From CAYWGR01 sp964458015 (GTDB taxonomy: Bacteria > Planctomycetota > Planctomycetia > Pirellulales > Thermoguttaceae): a stretch of 17,669 bases of DNA. Shown one piece after another: positions 6,521 to 13,934 of the stretch. Position numbers and translations under genes: made by a program. How positions within the stretch are numbered: position 1 is the stretch's first letter; each line of letters opens with the position of its first letter. The DNA lies in the NCBI GenBank assembly GCA_964458015.1, contig CAYWGR010000116.1:1-17669 (forward strand), written 5' to 3'. A model generated the notes under the pieces. It searched no databases, had not been told where the DNA came from, and saw only the letters and a program-made list of their open reading frames with translations.

Positions 6521-6526
6521 ATTGTA
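6521..6526 (-). promoter_or_regulatory. Candidate -10 box of the cysteine desulfurase gene
   Basis: On the minus strand positions 6526-6521 read TACAAT, preceded by TG. The ATG at 6513 follows after seven bases, so a transcript would be leaderless or nearly so. The matching -35 region (TCCAGA) is poor. The identical hexamer before the MNT gene supports the reading slightly. Confidence 0.3.
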
Positions 6527-6628
6527 CACGAAATTGGCGTTGCTCTGGACCCCCTCAGACTGCTATCATCCCGACTTTCCGGTAGCGAACAAGGATGTTC
6601 ATCTGCGCGCAAGGAGGCGCTGCTGGTT

Positions 6629-7273
6629 ATGCACTCGTCGGTAGGTACAGCAGGACGAGCACTGATGATGCTGGCATGCGTCGTCGGCCTGATGGTTTGG
6701 GCCGTGGCGGATGCTCCGTGGTCGGAAGTGCTGAAGAAGCTTCAAAATTGCCGCTTGCCTGCGATCTTAGAGCCGGTGGCCGCCTCAACGTCCGCGCCCT
6801 TGGAAGAAGCGCCGCGGTTTGCAAAGGGTGTGCCCTCGAATGCCGCAGCAAGGGATTCCGCGTCAGCCCCGATGTCGGCTCCTCTTTGCTCGCTTCCAAC
6901 GGCTGCGGTTGCTCAAAAGGATTTATTGCAGGAACCGCCATCAACGGCGGTAATTCCCGCATCTTATCAGGCGACCGGAACCTCTCCGATGCCGGCGTTG
7001 GCGAATATGGGGAGAAATGCCGCGGAAAATCCTATCTCCTCGGGTGATCCTTACCGCATGATTCAGGACCGTCTGCGTGAGTTGGGGGCAACGTATTATC
7101 TTTTGGAATCTTGGGGAACGGGCCAGCAGATGTACCGTTTCTACTGCAAGATGTCGGTAGGCGGAAGTGCCGACTACACCCGCTACTTCGAGGCGAACCA
7201 CGCAGATCCCTTACAGGCGATGCGCGAGGTTTTGGGGCAAGTCGAGTCGTGGCGCGGCGGTAAGAGCCAGTAG
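6629..7273 (+). CDS. Exported protein of unknown function with a conserved-looking C-terminal domain
   Basis: The start is ATG 6629, because AAGGAGG (6611-6617) lies 11 bases upstream. The longer frame from 6512 would overlap the divergent cysteine desulfurase start. The 214-residue product has a signal peptide or N-terminal anchor (about residues 9-27, with a possible cleavage after AVADA), then a low-complexity Ala/Ser/Pro-rich linker of about 100 residues. A compact C-terminal domain (about residues 145-210) starts DPYRMIQDRLRELGATYYLL, contains MYRFYCKM and YTRYFEA, and ends in an amphipathic helix, QAMREVLGQVESW. This domain resembles a planctomycete family I cannot name. It likely acts outside the cytoplasmic membrane. 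No function is proposed. Confidence 0.7.
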   Translation: MHSSVGTAGRALMMLACVVGLMVWAVADAPWSEVLKKLQNCRLPAILEPVAASTSAPLEEAPRFAKGVPSNAAARDSASAPMSAPLCSLPTAAVAQKDLLQEPPSTAVIPASYQATGTSPMPALANMGRNAAENPISSGDPYRMIQDRLRELGATYYLLESWGTGQQMYRFYCKMSVGGSADYTRYFEANHADPLQAMREVLGQVESWRGGKSQ

Positions 7274-7321
7274 CGCGGATTTCTACGTGGCAGTCATCAA
7301 CGGCACTGAACGATCGGCGAT

Positions 7322-8125
7322 TTAGTTATCGGTTCCCAGCTTATGCCGCACAGGCATCCTATGATAGCCAAATCCTGCAAGCAATAAAAACGCTCCGATT
7401 CCCCATGTTGAGGCCAGGATCGTCCAAGGACGTATTATCGGCCCCACAACATTCTGCTCCGGATCCTGGGGATCATAATGGATCGGCACATGGCGGTTAT
7501 CAATATTTCCATTTTGATCCGTAGCATAGTAGGCTTTGCCATCCACGACAAAACCATATTGCAGTTCATAGCGGACGGAAAGACTGTAGGCTTGTCGGCG
7601 TGGTATCGGGATATTTTTGTCAAACGGTTGCGTGGGATGGCTCTCAAAGTGTCGCTTGCCACCTACAAGTACACCTTCGGCCGTTTCCGGGTATTTACTG
7701 ATTGTCGCCCAATTACACAAAGCCCAAAGAGTACCAATCAGAATACTGGCAGCACCTACGATTGCACAACCCTGGCAAAGCCAGTTAAACCGGCCACAAG
7801 ATTTCTTTGGCATATCCTCGCTCTCTGGCTCTTCCACCTCATCCGTTTGAGGCGGCCAATTCCACTGCGGTTGTGGTTGGTTAGTCCACTCCTGGATAAT
7901 CTCTCGTGCCCGTTTTACATCGCTTTCCCGTACCCAGATACGTGGCTCTAGGGCTTCTCCCAGAGGCAAACAACCTGCGGCACTTCCTAACTGATCGCCT
8001 ACGATCTGCACCTGTATAGCTTCTTCCTCCAAAACTGCACACAGTGCTTGGGCTTCAATGGGGTTGGCAGCCGAATAGACTTCATAAATGCGATCTGCCG
8101 CTATTTCGGTGGGATCTTTTGGCAT
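7322..8125 (-). CDS. Membrane protein with N-terminal DUF2007 and C-terminal DUF3592-like domains
   Basis: The first ~80 residues fit DUF2007, a small putative signal-transducing domain: RIYEVYSAANPIEAQALCAV, then IQVQIVGDQLGS, ending RIWVRESDVKRAREII. A Pro/Glu-rich linker follows. A first membrane span (about GCAIVGAASILIGTLWALC) and a last one (ILASTWGIGAFLLLAGFGY) bracket an extracytoplasmic domain with YELQYGFVVDGKAYYATD and HYDPQDPEQNVV, typical of DUF3592. ATG 8125 (267 residues) is preferred to TTG 8155 because AGGA lies six bases before it. It converges on the exported-protein gene with 48 bp between and is divergent from dnaA. Its role is unknown. The domain pairing hints at a sensor or envelope housekeeping part, but that is speculation. 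Confidence 0.7.
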   Translation of the reverse strand: MPKDPTEIAADRIYEVYSAANPIEAQALCAVLEEEAIQVQIVGDQLGSAAGCLPLGEALEPRIWVRESDVKRAREIIQEWTNQPQPQWNWPPQTDEVEEPESEDMPKKSCGRFNWLCQGCAIVGAASILIGTLWALCNWATISKYPETAEGVLVGGKRHFESHPTQPFDKNIPIPRRQAYSLSVRYELQYGFVVDGKAYYATDQNGNIDNRHVPIHYDPQDPEQNVVGPIIRPWTILASTWGIGAFLLLAGFGYHRMPVRHKLGTDN

Positions 8126-8439
8126 TTTGGTTCCTGTGCCAAGTCTTTTTAGCAAACTGATGTGCCATCAATGGATGAGCAAACCACCACATATGGGTGA
8201 AATTTCCACCTCAACCAATTGGGGCAGTTTGATGAAATACCCTCCACAATGGTATCCTAAATTCGAGTGGTTGGTGAGAAATTTGGGTGGGGCTTTCATA
8301 ACATTCCAGGTGCTGCCAGCCAGCAGTACTTTTCTTTCTCTTTTCACTGGTTTTTAGAGAATAGATCGCCTACAGCCATCTCGTAAACAAGGCGAAAAAA
8401 CGCTACAATGTTGGTTTCCAAGAATAGAATGGAGCCGAC
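8126..8439. other. Intergenic region between DUF2007 gene and dnaA (314 bp)
   Basis: No gene is supported here. What can be seen: a palindromic GAAATTTC framed by GGTG and CACC (about 8198-8214), a second related GAGAAATTTGGGTGG block near 8276, a pyrimidine run (about 8330-8346), and a TACAAT hexamer close to dnaA. No good DnaA box was found. An open plus-strand frame through part of it lacks a ribosome site. Confidence 0.5.
8404..8409 (+). promoter_or_regulatory. Candidate -10 box of dnaA
   Basis: TACAAT lies 30 bases before the dnaA ATG. Transcription would begin near 8416 with a leader of about 24 nt that includes the GGAG ribosome site. The -35 region 17 bp upstream (TCGTAA) is poor. 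Confidence 0.3.
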
Positions 8440-9519
8440 ATGGTGGACAGCGTGGTGGACATCCCCCTTCCGGGGAGACCGCTCGAATCCAGCGAAGAGG
8501 GTGGCCAGGCCTTGGCCCCGTGCCATTTTTTCGCCGGGCCCGAGAATCGGCTGGTCGATGTCGCCATTCGTTGTGTCTTGGACGAGCCGGAGACGGGTTA
8601 CAATCCTTTGGTTCTTTTTGGGCCAAGTGGAACAGGCAAGTCGCACGTCGCTCATGGTTTGGCGACGGCGTGGAAGGCTTGTCACCGACGGGATCGAGTA
8701 GTGATTACCACGGCGGTGGATTTCGCCCGGGAGTTGGCCGAAGCGATTGAGAGCCAGTCGGTCGAAGAATTTCGAGAGAAGTATCGCACGGCCCAATTGT
8801 TGGTTTTTGAGGATCTGGGACAATTAGCAACGCGCAAGTTAGGAAAGCTGAGCGCTCAGGAAGAGTTTATCCATACGTTGGATGCTCTGCTGGCTGAACA
8901 GCGTTGGGTCATCGTTACCGCTTCCGCAGCGCCGGCCGAGCTTCCTGACTTGATGCCGGCATTGCAAAGCCGGTTGACGGCCGGTCTTTCGGTTGCATTA
9001 TCGCCGCCGAGTCAGCCGGCGCGATTGGCCATTTTGCAACAACTGGCAGCGTTACAAGATGTGCAGCTTTCCGAAGCTGCCGCATTGGCACTTGCCGAAG
9101 GACTCAGTGGGACAGTGCCGGAGTTGGCTGGGGCGTTTGTGCAATTTGTGATGTCGGATCAATTGGAGGATCGGCCGATCGACGTGCAGGGCGCGAAACG
9201 TTTTTTGGCCGGACGAAGCCGCAAAGAACAACCGAGCATGCACGATATTGCCGTGGCTACGGCGCGGCATTTTTCGTTACGTTTAACCGATTTGCGTAGT
9301 CCGGTGCGGCGTCGAGCATTGGTTGCGGGCCGAGGCGTGGCTGTTTATCTTGCCCATCTGTATGCTGGAGCAAGCTTTGAGGAGATTGGCCGCTATTTTG
9401 GAGGACGCGACCACACAACGGTTTTACACAGTTTTCGTAAGACAGAGGAACTTTTCGGAAGTGATCCCGCGATCCATGAGTCGATCGAGCGATTACGGAA
9501 GGAGCTGTGGAAAAAGTGA
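8440..9519 (+). CDS. dnaA: Chromosomal replication initiator DnaA, short divergent form
   Basis: DnaA is the AAA+ ATPase that binds DnaA boxes at oriC, melts the DNA and brings in the helicase. The product is 359 residues against about 440-480 usually. Domain I (helicase contact) and domain II are missing, since AAA+ homology starts near residue 27. Seen are Walker A GPSGTGKSH (61-69), Walker B LLVFEDLGQ (120-128, Glu-Asp in place of Asp-Asp), the arginine finger region QSRLTAGL (R178), and domain IV (about 267-335) with the signature GGRDHTTVLH (321-330). In the sensor II motif, where RELEGAL is usual, it reads PELAGAF (227-233), so the arginine is absent. The start ATG 8440 has GGAG (8431-8434) five bases upstream. 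Flanking dnaN, a DciA-like gene and gyrB support the assignment. Confidence 0.88.
   Translation: MVDSVVDIPLPGRPLESSEEGGQALAPCHFFAGPENRLVDVAIRCVLDEPETGYNPLVLFGPSGTGKSHVAHGLATAWKACHRRDRVVITTAVDFARELAEAIESQSVEEFREKYRTAQLLVFEDLGQLATRKLGKLSAQEEFIHTLDALLAEQRWVIVTASAAPAELPDLMPALQSRLTAGLSVALSPPSQPARLAILQQLAALQDVQLSEAAALALAEGLSGTVPELAGAFVQFVMSDQLEDRPIDVQGAKRFLAGRSRKEQPSMHDIAVATARHFSLRLTDLRSPVRRRALVAGRGVAVYLAHLYAGASFEEIGRYFGGRDHTTVLHSFRKTEELFGSDPAIHESIERLRKELWKK
9422..9430 (+). other. Relaxed DnaA box within dnaA
   Basis: TTTTACACA fits the relaxed consensus TTWTNCACA. It is in coding sequence, about 90 bp before the dnaA stop, so it may be chance. Confidence 0.25.
9506..9514 (-). other. DnaA box at the end of dnaA
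   Basis: TGTGGAAAA is the exact complement of TTTTCCACA, which fits TTWTNCACA. It covers the last codons of dnaA, at the edge of the candidate origin. Confidence 0.4.
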
Positions 9520-9794
9520 CGGTTCGATGTCGGCAACTTTCCTCTCAACCTAGATCCATCAACACTCGTATTCACTCGATTTTCAAAGCTGCGATCCATC
9601 AATAATTTTCTAACAACAACTCAACAATTCGCTAACGGCTTTTCCACTCACTTCGAACCCTTTGTTTTCACACTTAACTACAGATTAACAAACCATTTGC
9701 ACAACGCGCGGCGATCTTTATGAACATTTCTCGCCGTCCTACTAATACTGCTGCTAATAAGAAAATATAAGAAAGAGAAAGGTAGCACGAGTCC
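9520..9794. other. oriC: Candidate chromosomal origin oriC (dnaA-dnaN intergenic region)
   Basis: This 275-bp gap is clearly AT-richer than its neighbours, about 33-38% GC over 9601-9780 by hand count. It separates dnaA from dnaN, the most common oriC position in bacteria. Contents in order: a DnaA box at its left edge (9506-9514), TTTTCCACT at 9640-9648 (one mismatch to TTTTCCACA), weaker boxes at 9674-9682 and 9695-9703 (the latter ATTTGCACA), TTATGAACA at 9718-9726 (two mismatches), a short GC-rich TCGCCGTCC, the trio-like element at 9739-9759, then an A-rich unwinding-type tract to about 9781. No exact TTATCCACA was seen, so the origin call rests mainly on position, base composition and the box-GC-trio order. 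Confidence 0.5.
9739..9759 (+). other. DnaA-trio-like element
   Basis: Seven consecutive trinucleotides, CTA CTA ATA CTG CTG CTA ATA, all have T in the middle. The complementary strand therefore reads 3'-GAT GAT TAT GAC GAC GAT TAT-5', close to the DnaA-trio repeat (3'-GAT-5') of the Bacillus subtilis basal unwinding system. It follows a DnaA-box-like site and a short GC-rich stretch in the order known there. Confidence 0.45.
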
Positions 9795-10907
9795 ATGAAA
9801 GCAATCTGCCAACGCGACAAACTTTTACATGCGTTCCAAATGGCTGCAAGCGTAGCGCCATCGAGAAGCCCGAAGCCGATCCTTCAAAATGTGAAGCTCG
9901 AGGTTACGCCGGACGGTGCGATACTGATGGGTACGGACCTTGAGGTGGGAATCCGCATTGCGGTGCCTGGTTTTACGGTTGAAGCGGCCGGCAGCGTCAT
10001 TTTGCCGCGCGATCGTTTCGGTAAAATTCTTGCCGAAAGTTCCGACGAAACCTTAAGCATCGAGAGCAGCGGCGGAAAGATCTCGGTCCGCGGCCAGCGC
10101 AGCGAATTCCATCTGCCTTCGGAAAACCCTGACGAATTTCCCAGCGTTTTGGGATTTGACGAACAGAAGTACCATGAGATGCCCGCTCGGTTCTTCCGTG
10201 AAGTGATTCGGCGGACGGCGTTTGCAACGGATAACGAGAGCAGCCGCTATGCGTTGGGCGGCGTGTTGATCGAGCTTATGGAAAACGGATTGATCGCCGT
10301 GGCGACGGATGGACGACGCTTGGCGAGGCAGGAAGGACCGGCACAGTCGGTCGGTGGCCACGTTTCCGGCGATAAGATGACGATTATTCCGACGCGCACC
10401 ATGCAGTTGATCGAGAGGGCGTTGGGCGACAACGAAGAGAATATCCAGTTGGCGGCGCGCGACAACGACATTCTGGTGAAAAGCGGGTCGGCGACGATTT
10501 ATTCGCGGCTGGTCGAGGGGCGTTATCCCAAGTGGCGCGATGTTTTTCCACGGCGCGAGGGGATGGCGAAGATTGACTTGACGGTCGGGCCGTTCCATGC
10601 GGCAGTGCGTCAAGCGATGATCGTCACGAGCGAGGAGCGCCGCGGCGTTATCTTTACGTTCGGCGGCGGCAAGGTTTTACTGGCCGGTCACGGAGCCGAG
10701 ATGGGCGAATCACACATCGAGTTGCCGGTTGCGTATGATGGGGCCGATATTGGGATTACGTTGGACCCGCGCTTTATGAGTGATTTCCTGAAGGTGCTGA
10801 ATGCGGAGCAGACGTTTTCGATCGAGCTGCGCGATGCCGATAGCGCCGCATTGTGCACCACGGAAGACGGCTATGCGTATGTAATCATGCCGTTGGCGCG
10901 GGAGTAA
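9795..10907 (+). CDS. dnaN: DNA polymerase III beta subunit (sliding clamp)
   Basis: DnaN forms the dimeric ring that holds DNA polymerase III on DNA. The 370-residue length is normal, with three repeated clamp domains. Recognisable blocks are SRSPKPILQNVKLEV near the N-terminus, LMGTDLEVGI, FGKILAESSDETLSI, RTAFATDNESSRYALGGVLI and VATDGRRLA at the start of domain 2, SRLVEGRYPKWRDVFPR, and the C-terminal LDPRFMSDFLKVL and YVIMPLARE. The last residues correspond to the usual MPMRL-type end. Only a weak AAAGG site, 14 bases away, precedes ATG 9795. It follows the candidate oriC and leads a cluster with the DciA-like gene (47-bp gap) and gyrB. The identification is secure. Confidence 0.95.
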   Translation: MKAICQRDKLLHAFQMAASVAPSRSPKPILQNVKLEVTPDGAILMGTDLEVGIRIAVPGFTVEAAGSVILPRDRFGKILAESSDETLSIESSGGKISVRGQRSEFHLPSENPDEFPSVLGFDEQKYHEMPARFFREVIRRTAFATDNESSRYALGGVLIELMENGLIAVATDGRRLARQEGPAQSVGGHVSGDKMTIIPTRTMQLIERALGDNEENIQLAARDNDILVKSGSATIYSRLVEGRYPKWRDVFPRREGMAKIDLTVGPFHAAVRQAMIVTSEERRGVIFTFGGGKVLLAGHGAEMGESHIELPVAYDGADIGITLDPRFMSDFLKVLNAEQTFSIELRDADSAALCTTEDGYAYVIMPLARE

Positions 10908-10954
10908 TCCAAGGAAGTGGTGCTAATGAGCACCGGACGAAAGGAATCGGGAAA

Positions 10955-11260
10955 ATGGCACGAGGACCGCAAGCGATCGGCAATGTGCTATCGGAATTGA
11001 TGGCGCGGCGCGGGTATGCCCGGGTGCAGAGTGCCGCGGCCTATGACGAGGCCTGGCGCGAGGCGGCGGGGCCATTGGCGGCGAAGTATTCGCGGCCGGG
11101 CCAGTTGCGTCGCGGCGTGTTGGAAGTGGTGGTGGCCAATTCCATCGTGATGCAAGAGTTGAGTTTTCAAAAAAGTGAGATTATAAAAAGCCTTACGGGG
11201 CTTCTGCCCGACCAAGGGATCGAAAATTTGCGATTCCGCGTCGGAAACATTGAATCCTAG
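10955..11260 (+). CDS. DUF721 / DciA-like replication protein
   Basis: A 101-residue protein matching the DUF721 core: an N-terminal helix (AIGNVLSELMARRGY), the AYDEAWREAAGPLAAKYSRP segment, a strand RRGVLEVVVANSIVMQELSF, then a helix carrying SEIIKSLTGLL and a final strand, IENLRFRVG. DciA is the widespread ancestral helicase loader that acts on DnaB in bacteria lacking DnaC or DnaI. This protein has the nucleic-acid-binding-like fold without a long C-terminal tail. ATG 10955 has AAGGAA (10941-10946) about nine bases upstream. Longer readings overlap dnaN. It lies 14 bp before gyrB and occupies the position where recF is found in many dnaA-dnaN-recF-gyrB clusters. Family assignment is good. 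Helicase loading is inferred from the family. Confidence 0.75.
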   Translation: MARGPQAIGNVLSELMARRGYARVQSAAAYDEAWREAAGPLAAKYSRPGQLRRGVLEVVVANSIVMQELSFQKSEIIKSLTGLLPDQGIENLRFRVGNIES

Positions 11261-11274
11261 AGAATAGAAATCCT

Positions 11275-13770
11275 ATGTCTACTGATCCGCAAGAACAGAA
11301 ACCGTCGCCCGACCTGGACGTTTATCACCTTGAAGCGACGAAGGGCGACGCCGACTACAATGCCTCGGACCTGCAACACCTCAGCGACCTCGAGCACGTG
11401 CGCGAGCGACCGAGCATGTATATCGCCGACACGACGTCGCGCGGTTTACACCACTTGGTTTATGAAGTCGTCGACAACTCGATCGACGAGACGATGGCGG
11501 GCTATGCCTCGGAAATTTCGGTCACGATCAACAATGACGGATCGATCACGGTTGAAGACAACGGCCGCGGCATTCCCGTCGAGCAGCACCCCGACCTCGG
11601 TTTCTCGACGTTGCAAGGCGTGATGACGGTATTGAAGTTCGGCGGCAAGTTCCAGAAGGGAGCCTATCAGACTTCCGGCGGTTTGCACGGCGTCGGCGTG
11701 ACCGTGGTCAACTTCCTTTCGGAGTGGTGTGAGGTGGAAGTGCGGCGTCAGGGCCATGTTTTCCAACAAGAGTACGAGCGAGGCGTTCCGACGGGCGATG
11801 TGCGGCGTATCGGGCGTTCCGACCGCGTTGGGACGAAAACCACGTTCAAGCCCGACCCGCAGATTTTCCCCGTTACGAATTTTCAATACAACATCCTTTA
11901 CCGCCGTCTCCAAGAGTTGGCATTTTTGAATCGCGGCGTAAAAATCATTTTCCGCGACCAGCGCACAGGCGACGGCGAGACGTTCCATTATGAGCGGGGT
12001 ATTCTGGAATTCGTCGAACACTTGAACCGTGCGAGCGAGCCTGCTCATGAGGATATTATCAACATTACCGGTGAATACGACGGCATCGGTCTGGAAATTG
12101 CGATGCAGTATTCCAGTGAATTCACCGAGAACGTGCATTCTTACGTGAACAATATCTGCACGACGGAAGGCGGCACGCACGTTTCCGGTTTCCGTGCGGC
12201 GTTGACGCGATCGTTGAACGCTTACGGTAAGAAGGCGAATCTTTACAAGGATTTAGCGCCGAGCGGCGACGATTGCCGCGAAGGTTTGACGGCGGTTATT
12301 TCGCTGCGTGTGCCGGAGCCGCAGTTCGAGGGCCAAACGAAGACCAAGCTTGGCAACGGCGAAGTCGAGGGCATCGTCAACTCGGCCGTTGGCGATTACT
12401 TGGCGAAATATCTGGAAGAAAATCCGAAAACGGCCAAGATCATTATTCAAAAGGGGTTGTTGGCGGCCGAGGCGCGGGAAAGCGCCAGGAAGGCGCGGCA
12501 ACTTGTGCGCGAACGCAAGGGCGCGCTTTCCGGCGGCGGATTGCCAGGTAAATTACGCGACTGCACGAGCCGTGAAGTCGAAAAGTGCGAGTTGTATCTG
12601 GTCGAAGGTGATTCGGCCGGCGGCAGCGCCGAAGGCGGACGTATTCGCGAGTTCCAAGCGATTTTGCCGCTGCGCGGTAAAATCATCAACGCCTTCAAGG
12701 CGCGCGAGGACAAGGTTTTGGCCAACGAAGAAGTGCGGAGCATGATTTCGGCCATCGGTGCAGGCATCGGCGATGAAATGGATTTATCCAAGCGCCGTTA
12801 CAGCAAAATCATCATCATGACCGACGCCGACGTGGACGGCTCGCACATTCGCACGCTGTTGCTGACGTTTTTCTACCGGCAGATGTACGATTTGGTGAAG
12901 GGTGGATACGTCTACGTGGCCCAGCCGCCGTTGTTCCGCGTGCGACACAAAAAAGAAGTGTACTACGTGCAGACCGAAGAGGAAATGAAGACTCAATTGC
13001 TCGACGCCGGTTTGCTCGACGCCCAATTCGAGCCGGGCGACGGCCGCATCATCCGGGGCAAGGAGATGGAGCAGCTTTGCCGCACGTTGGCATCGTTGGA
13101 AGAATCGCTGTTGGCCTTGGAGCGGCGCGGGATCAGCTTGCGGGCACATGGCGCACGTCGCGATCCAGCCACCGGACGGCTGCCGATCTATCACGTATTC
13201 CTAGGTCAGCAGGAACATTGGTTCACGACGCGCGAGAAGTTGGATGAATTCGTGGCAGCCCAAGAGCAAGAGGTCGGCGACGAGTTGGATCTATCCGACG
13301 AGACGAACGGCGAAACGAGCGAGATTGTCGAAGCGCACAGCAAGCTGCACATCGTCGAGTTGCACGAAGTCCGCTCGATCAACAACCAATTGGCCGCGCT
13401 GCGCGATATGGGTTTTGCCATCGACAGCCTGATTCCGCAAGAGCGGACGGGTATCGAGGAACCTCGTTATGTGTTGCGGCGCGGTGATTTGGCCACGGGC
13501 CTGGAGGATCTGCGAGGGCTGTTGACGGCCATTCGGGCCGCTGGCGAAAAAGGCCTTCAAGTGACCCGGTTCAAGGGCCTTGGCGAAATGAACGCCGACG
13601 AGCTTCGCGAAACGACGCTCGATCCAGCCCATCGCACGCTTCTGCGAGTGCAAATGGAAGACGCCACCGCCGCGGACGACTTGTTCCGCATCTTGATGGG
13701 CGACAAGGTCGAGCCGCGACGCGAATTTATCGAGAAGCACGCGCTGGAAGCGAGAAACTTGGACGTGTGA
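11275..13770 (+). CDS. gyrB: DNA gyrase subunit B
   Basis: GyrB is the ATPase/TOPRIM subunit which, with GyrA, introduces negative supercoils. The 831-residue protein has about 35 extra N-terminal residues, then the GHKL ATPase domain with RPSMYIADT, the Asn-containing YEVVDNSIDE, VEDNGRGIPV and the lid motif GGLHGVGV (from residue 135). The transducer domain follows. TOPRIM begins near 435 with VEGDSAGGSAEGGR (E444) and the metal site DADVDGSH (517-524). A long insertion (about residues 570-770) precedes the C-terminal TRFKGLGEMN and PAHRTLLRV blocks. The insertion resembles the long TOPRIM insertions known in other GyrB proteins. No ribosome site stands out before ATG 11275. Neighbouring replication genes favour gyrB over parE. 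Confidence 0.93.
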   Translation: MSTDPQEQKPSPDLDVYHLEATKGDADYNASDLQHLSDLEHVRERPSMYIADTTSRGLHHLVYEVVDNSIDETMAGYASEISVTINNDGSITVEDNGRGIPVEQHPDLGFSTLQGVMTVLKFGGKFQKGAYQTSGGLHGVGVTVVNFLSEWCEVEVRRQGHVFQQEYERGVPTGDVRRIGRSDRVGTKTTFKPDPQIFPVTNFQYNILYRRLQELAFLNRGVKIIFRDQRTGDGETFHYERGILEFVEHLNRASEPAHEDIINITGEYDGIGLEIAMQYSSEFTENVHSYVNNICTTEGGTHVSGFRAALTRSLNAYGKKANLYKDLAPSGDDCREGLTAVISLRVPEPQFEGQTKTKLGNGEVEGIVNSAVGDYLAKYLEENPKTAKIIIQKGLLAAEARESARKARQLVRERKGALSGGGLPGKLRDCTSREVEKCELYLVEGDSAGGSAEGGRIREFQAILPLRGKIINAFKAREDKVLANEEVRSMISAIGAGIGDEMDLSKRRYSKIIIMTDADVDGSHIRTLLLTFFYRQMYDLVKGGYVYVAQPPLFRVRHKKEVYYVQTEEEMKTQLLDAGLLDAQFEPGDGRIIRGKEMEQLCRTLASLEESLLALERRGISLRAHGARRDPATGRLPIYHVFLGQQEHWFTTREKLDEFVAAQEQEVGDELDLSDETNGETSEIVEAHSKLHIVELHEVRSINNQLAALRDMGFAIDSLIPQERTGIEEPRYVLRRGDLATGLEDLRGLLTAIRAAGEKGLQVTRFKGLGEMNADELRETTLDPAHRTLLRVQMEDATAADDLFRILMGDKVEPRREFIEKHALEARNLDV

Positions 13771-13774
13771 CGGC

Positions 13775-13833
13775 AGTTTCGCCCGCGAAAAAAATCTTTT
13801 CCGTTCGCGTTATATGTCCGCAATAGTTTCGCC
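13775..13833. repeat. Direct repeats and small hairpins downstream of gyrB
   Basis: AGTTTCGCC occurs at 13775-13783 and again at 13825-13833. Each copy sits in a small hairpin: TTTCG (13777-13781) with CGAAA (13786-13790), followed by AAAATCTTTT, and AATAG (13822-13826) with CTATT (13833-13837). The first could be a weak terminator for gyrB. Stems are only five pairs, so confidence is low. Confidence 0.3.
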
Positions 13834-13856
13834 TATTCGGACAGATGGCAAAACTA

Positions 13857-13875
13857 CGATAGCCAGTGGCTATTG
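13857..13875. promoter_or_regulatory. Hairpin in leader region of the 940-residue exported protein gene
   Basis: ATAGCC (13859-13864) and GGCTAT (13868-13873) pair perfectly around the loop AGT. They can be extended by one G-T and one C-G pair. No T-tract follows, so this is more likely an operator or a leader structure than a terminator. It overlaps TACGAT, a possible -10 box. Confidence 0.3.
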
Positions 13876-13934
13876 CTACCGGAATGCGCGTGGCGTCTAT
13901 TTAACGGTCATAAAACTCTTAAGGAGATATAGCG

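Noticed and set aside
8088..8357. Plus-strand open frame of 89 codons upstream of dnaA
   Set aside because: It overlaps the start of the DUF2007 gene on the other strand, has no ribosome site at any of its ATG codons, and its product resembles no family I know. A short gene beginning at 8160 cannot be wholly excluded.
10053..10613. Long minus-strand open frame inside dnaN
   Set aside because: dnaN is unmistakable in this region. The antisense product is Arg/His-rich with no domain, as expected for a shadow in GC-rich coding DNA.
11446..12180. 244-codon minus-strand open frame inside gyrB
   Set aside because: Antisense shadow of the well-conserved gyrB ATPase domain.
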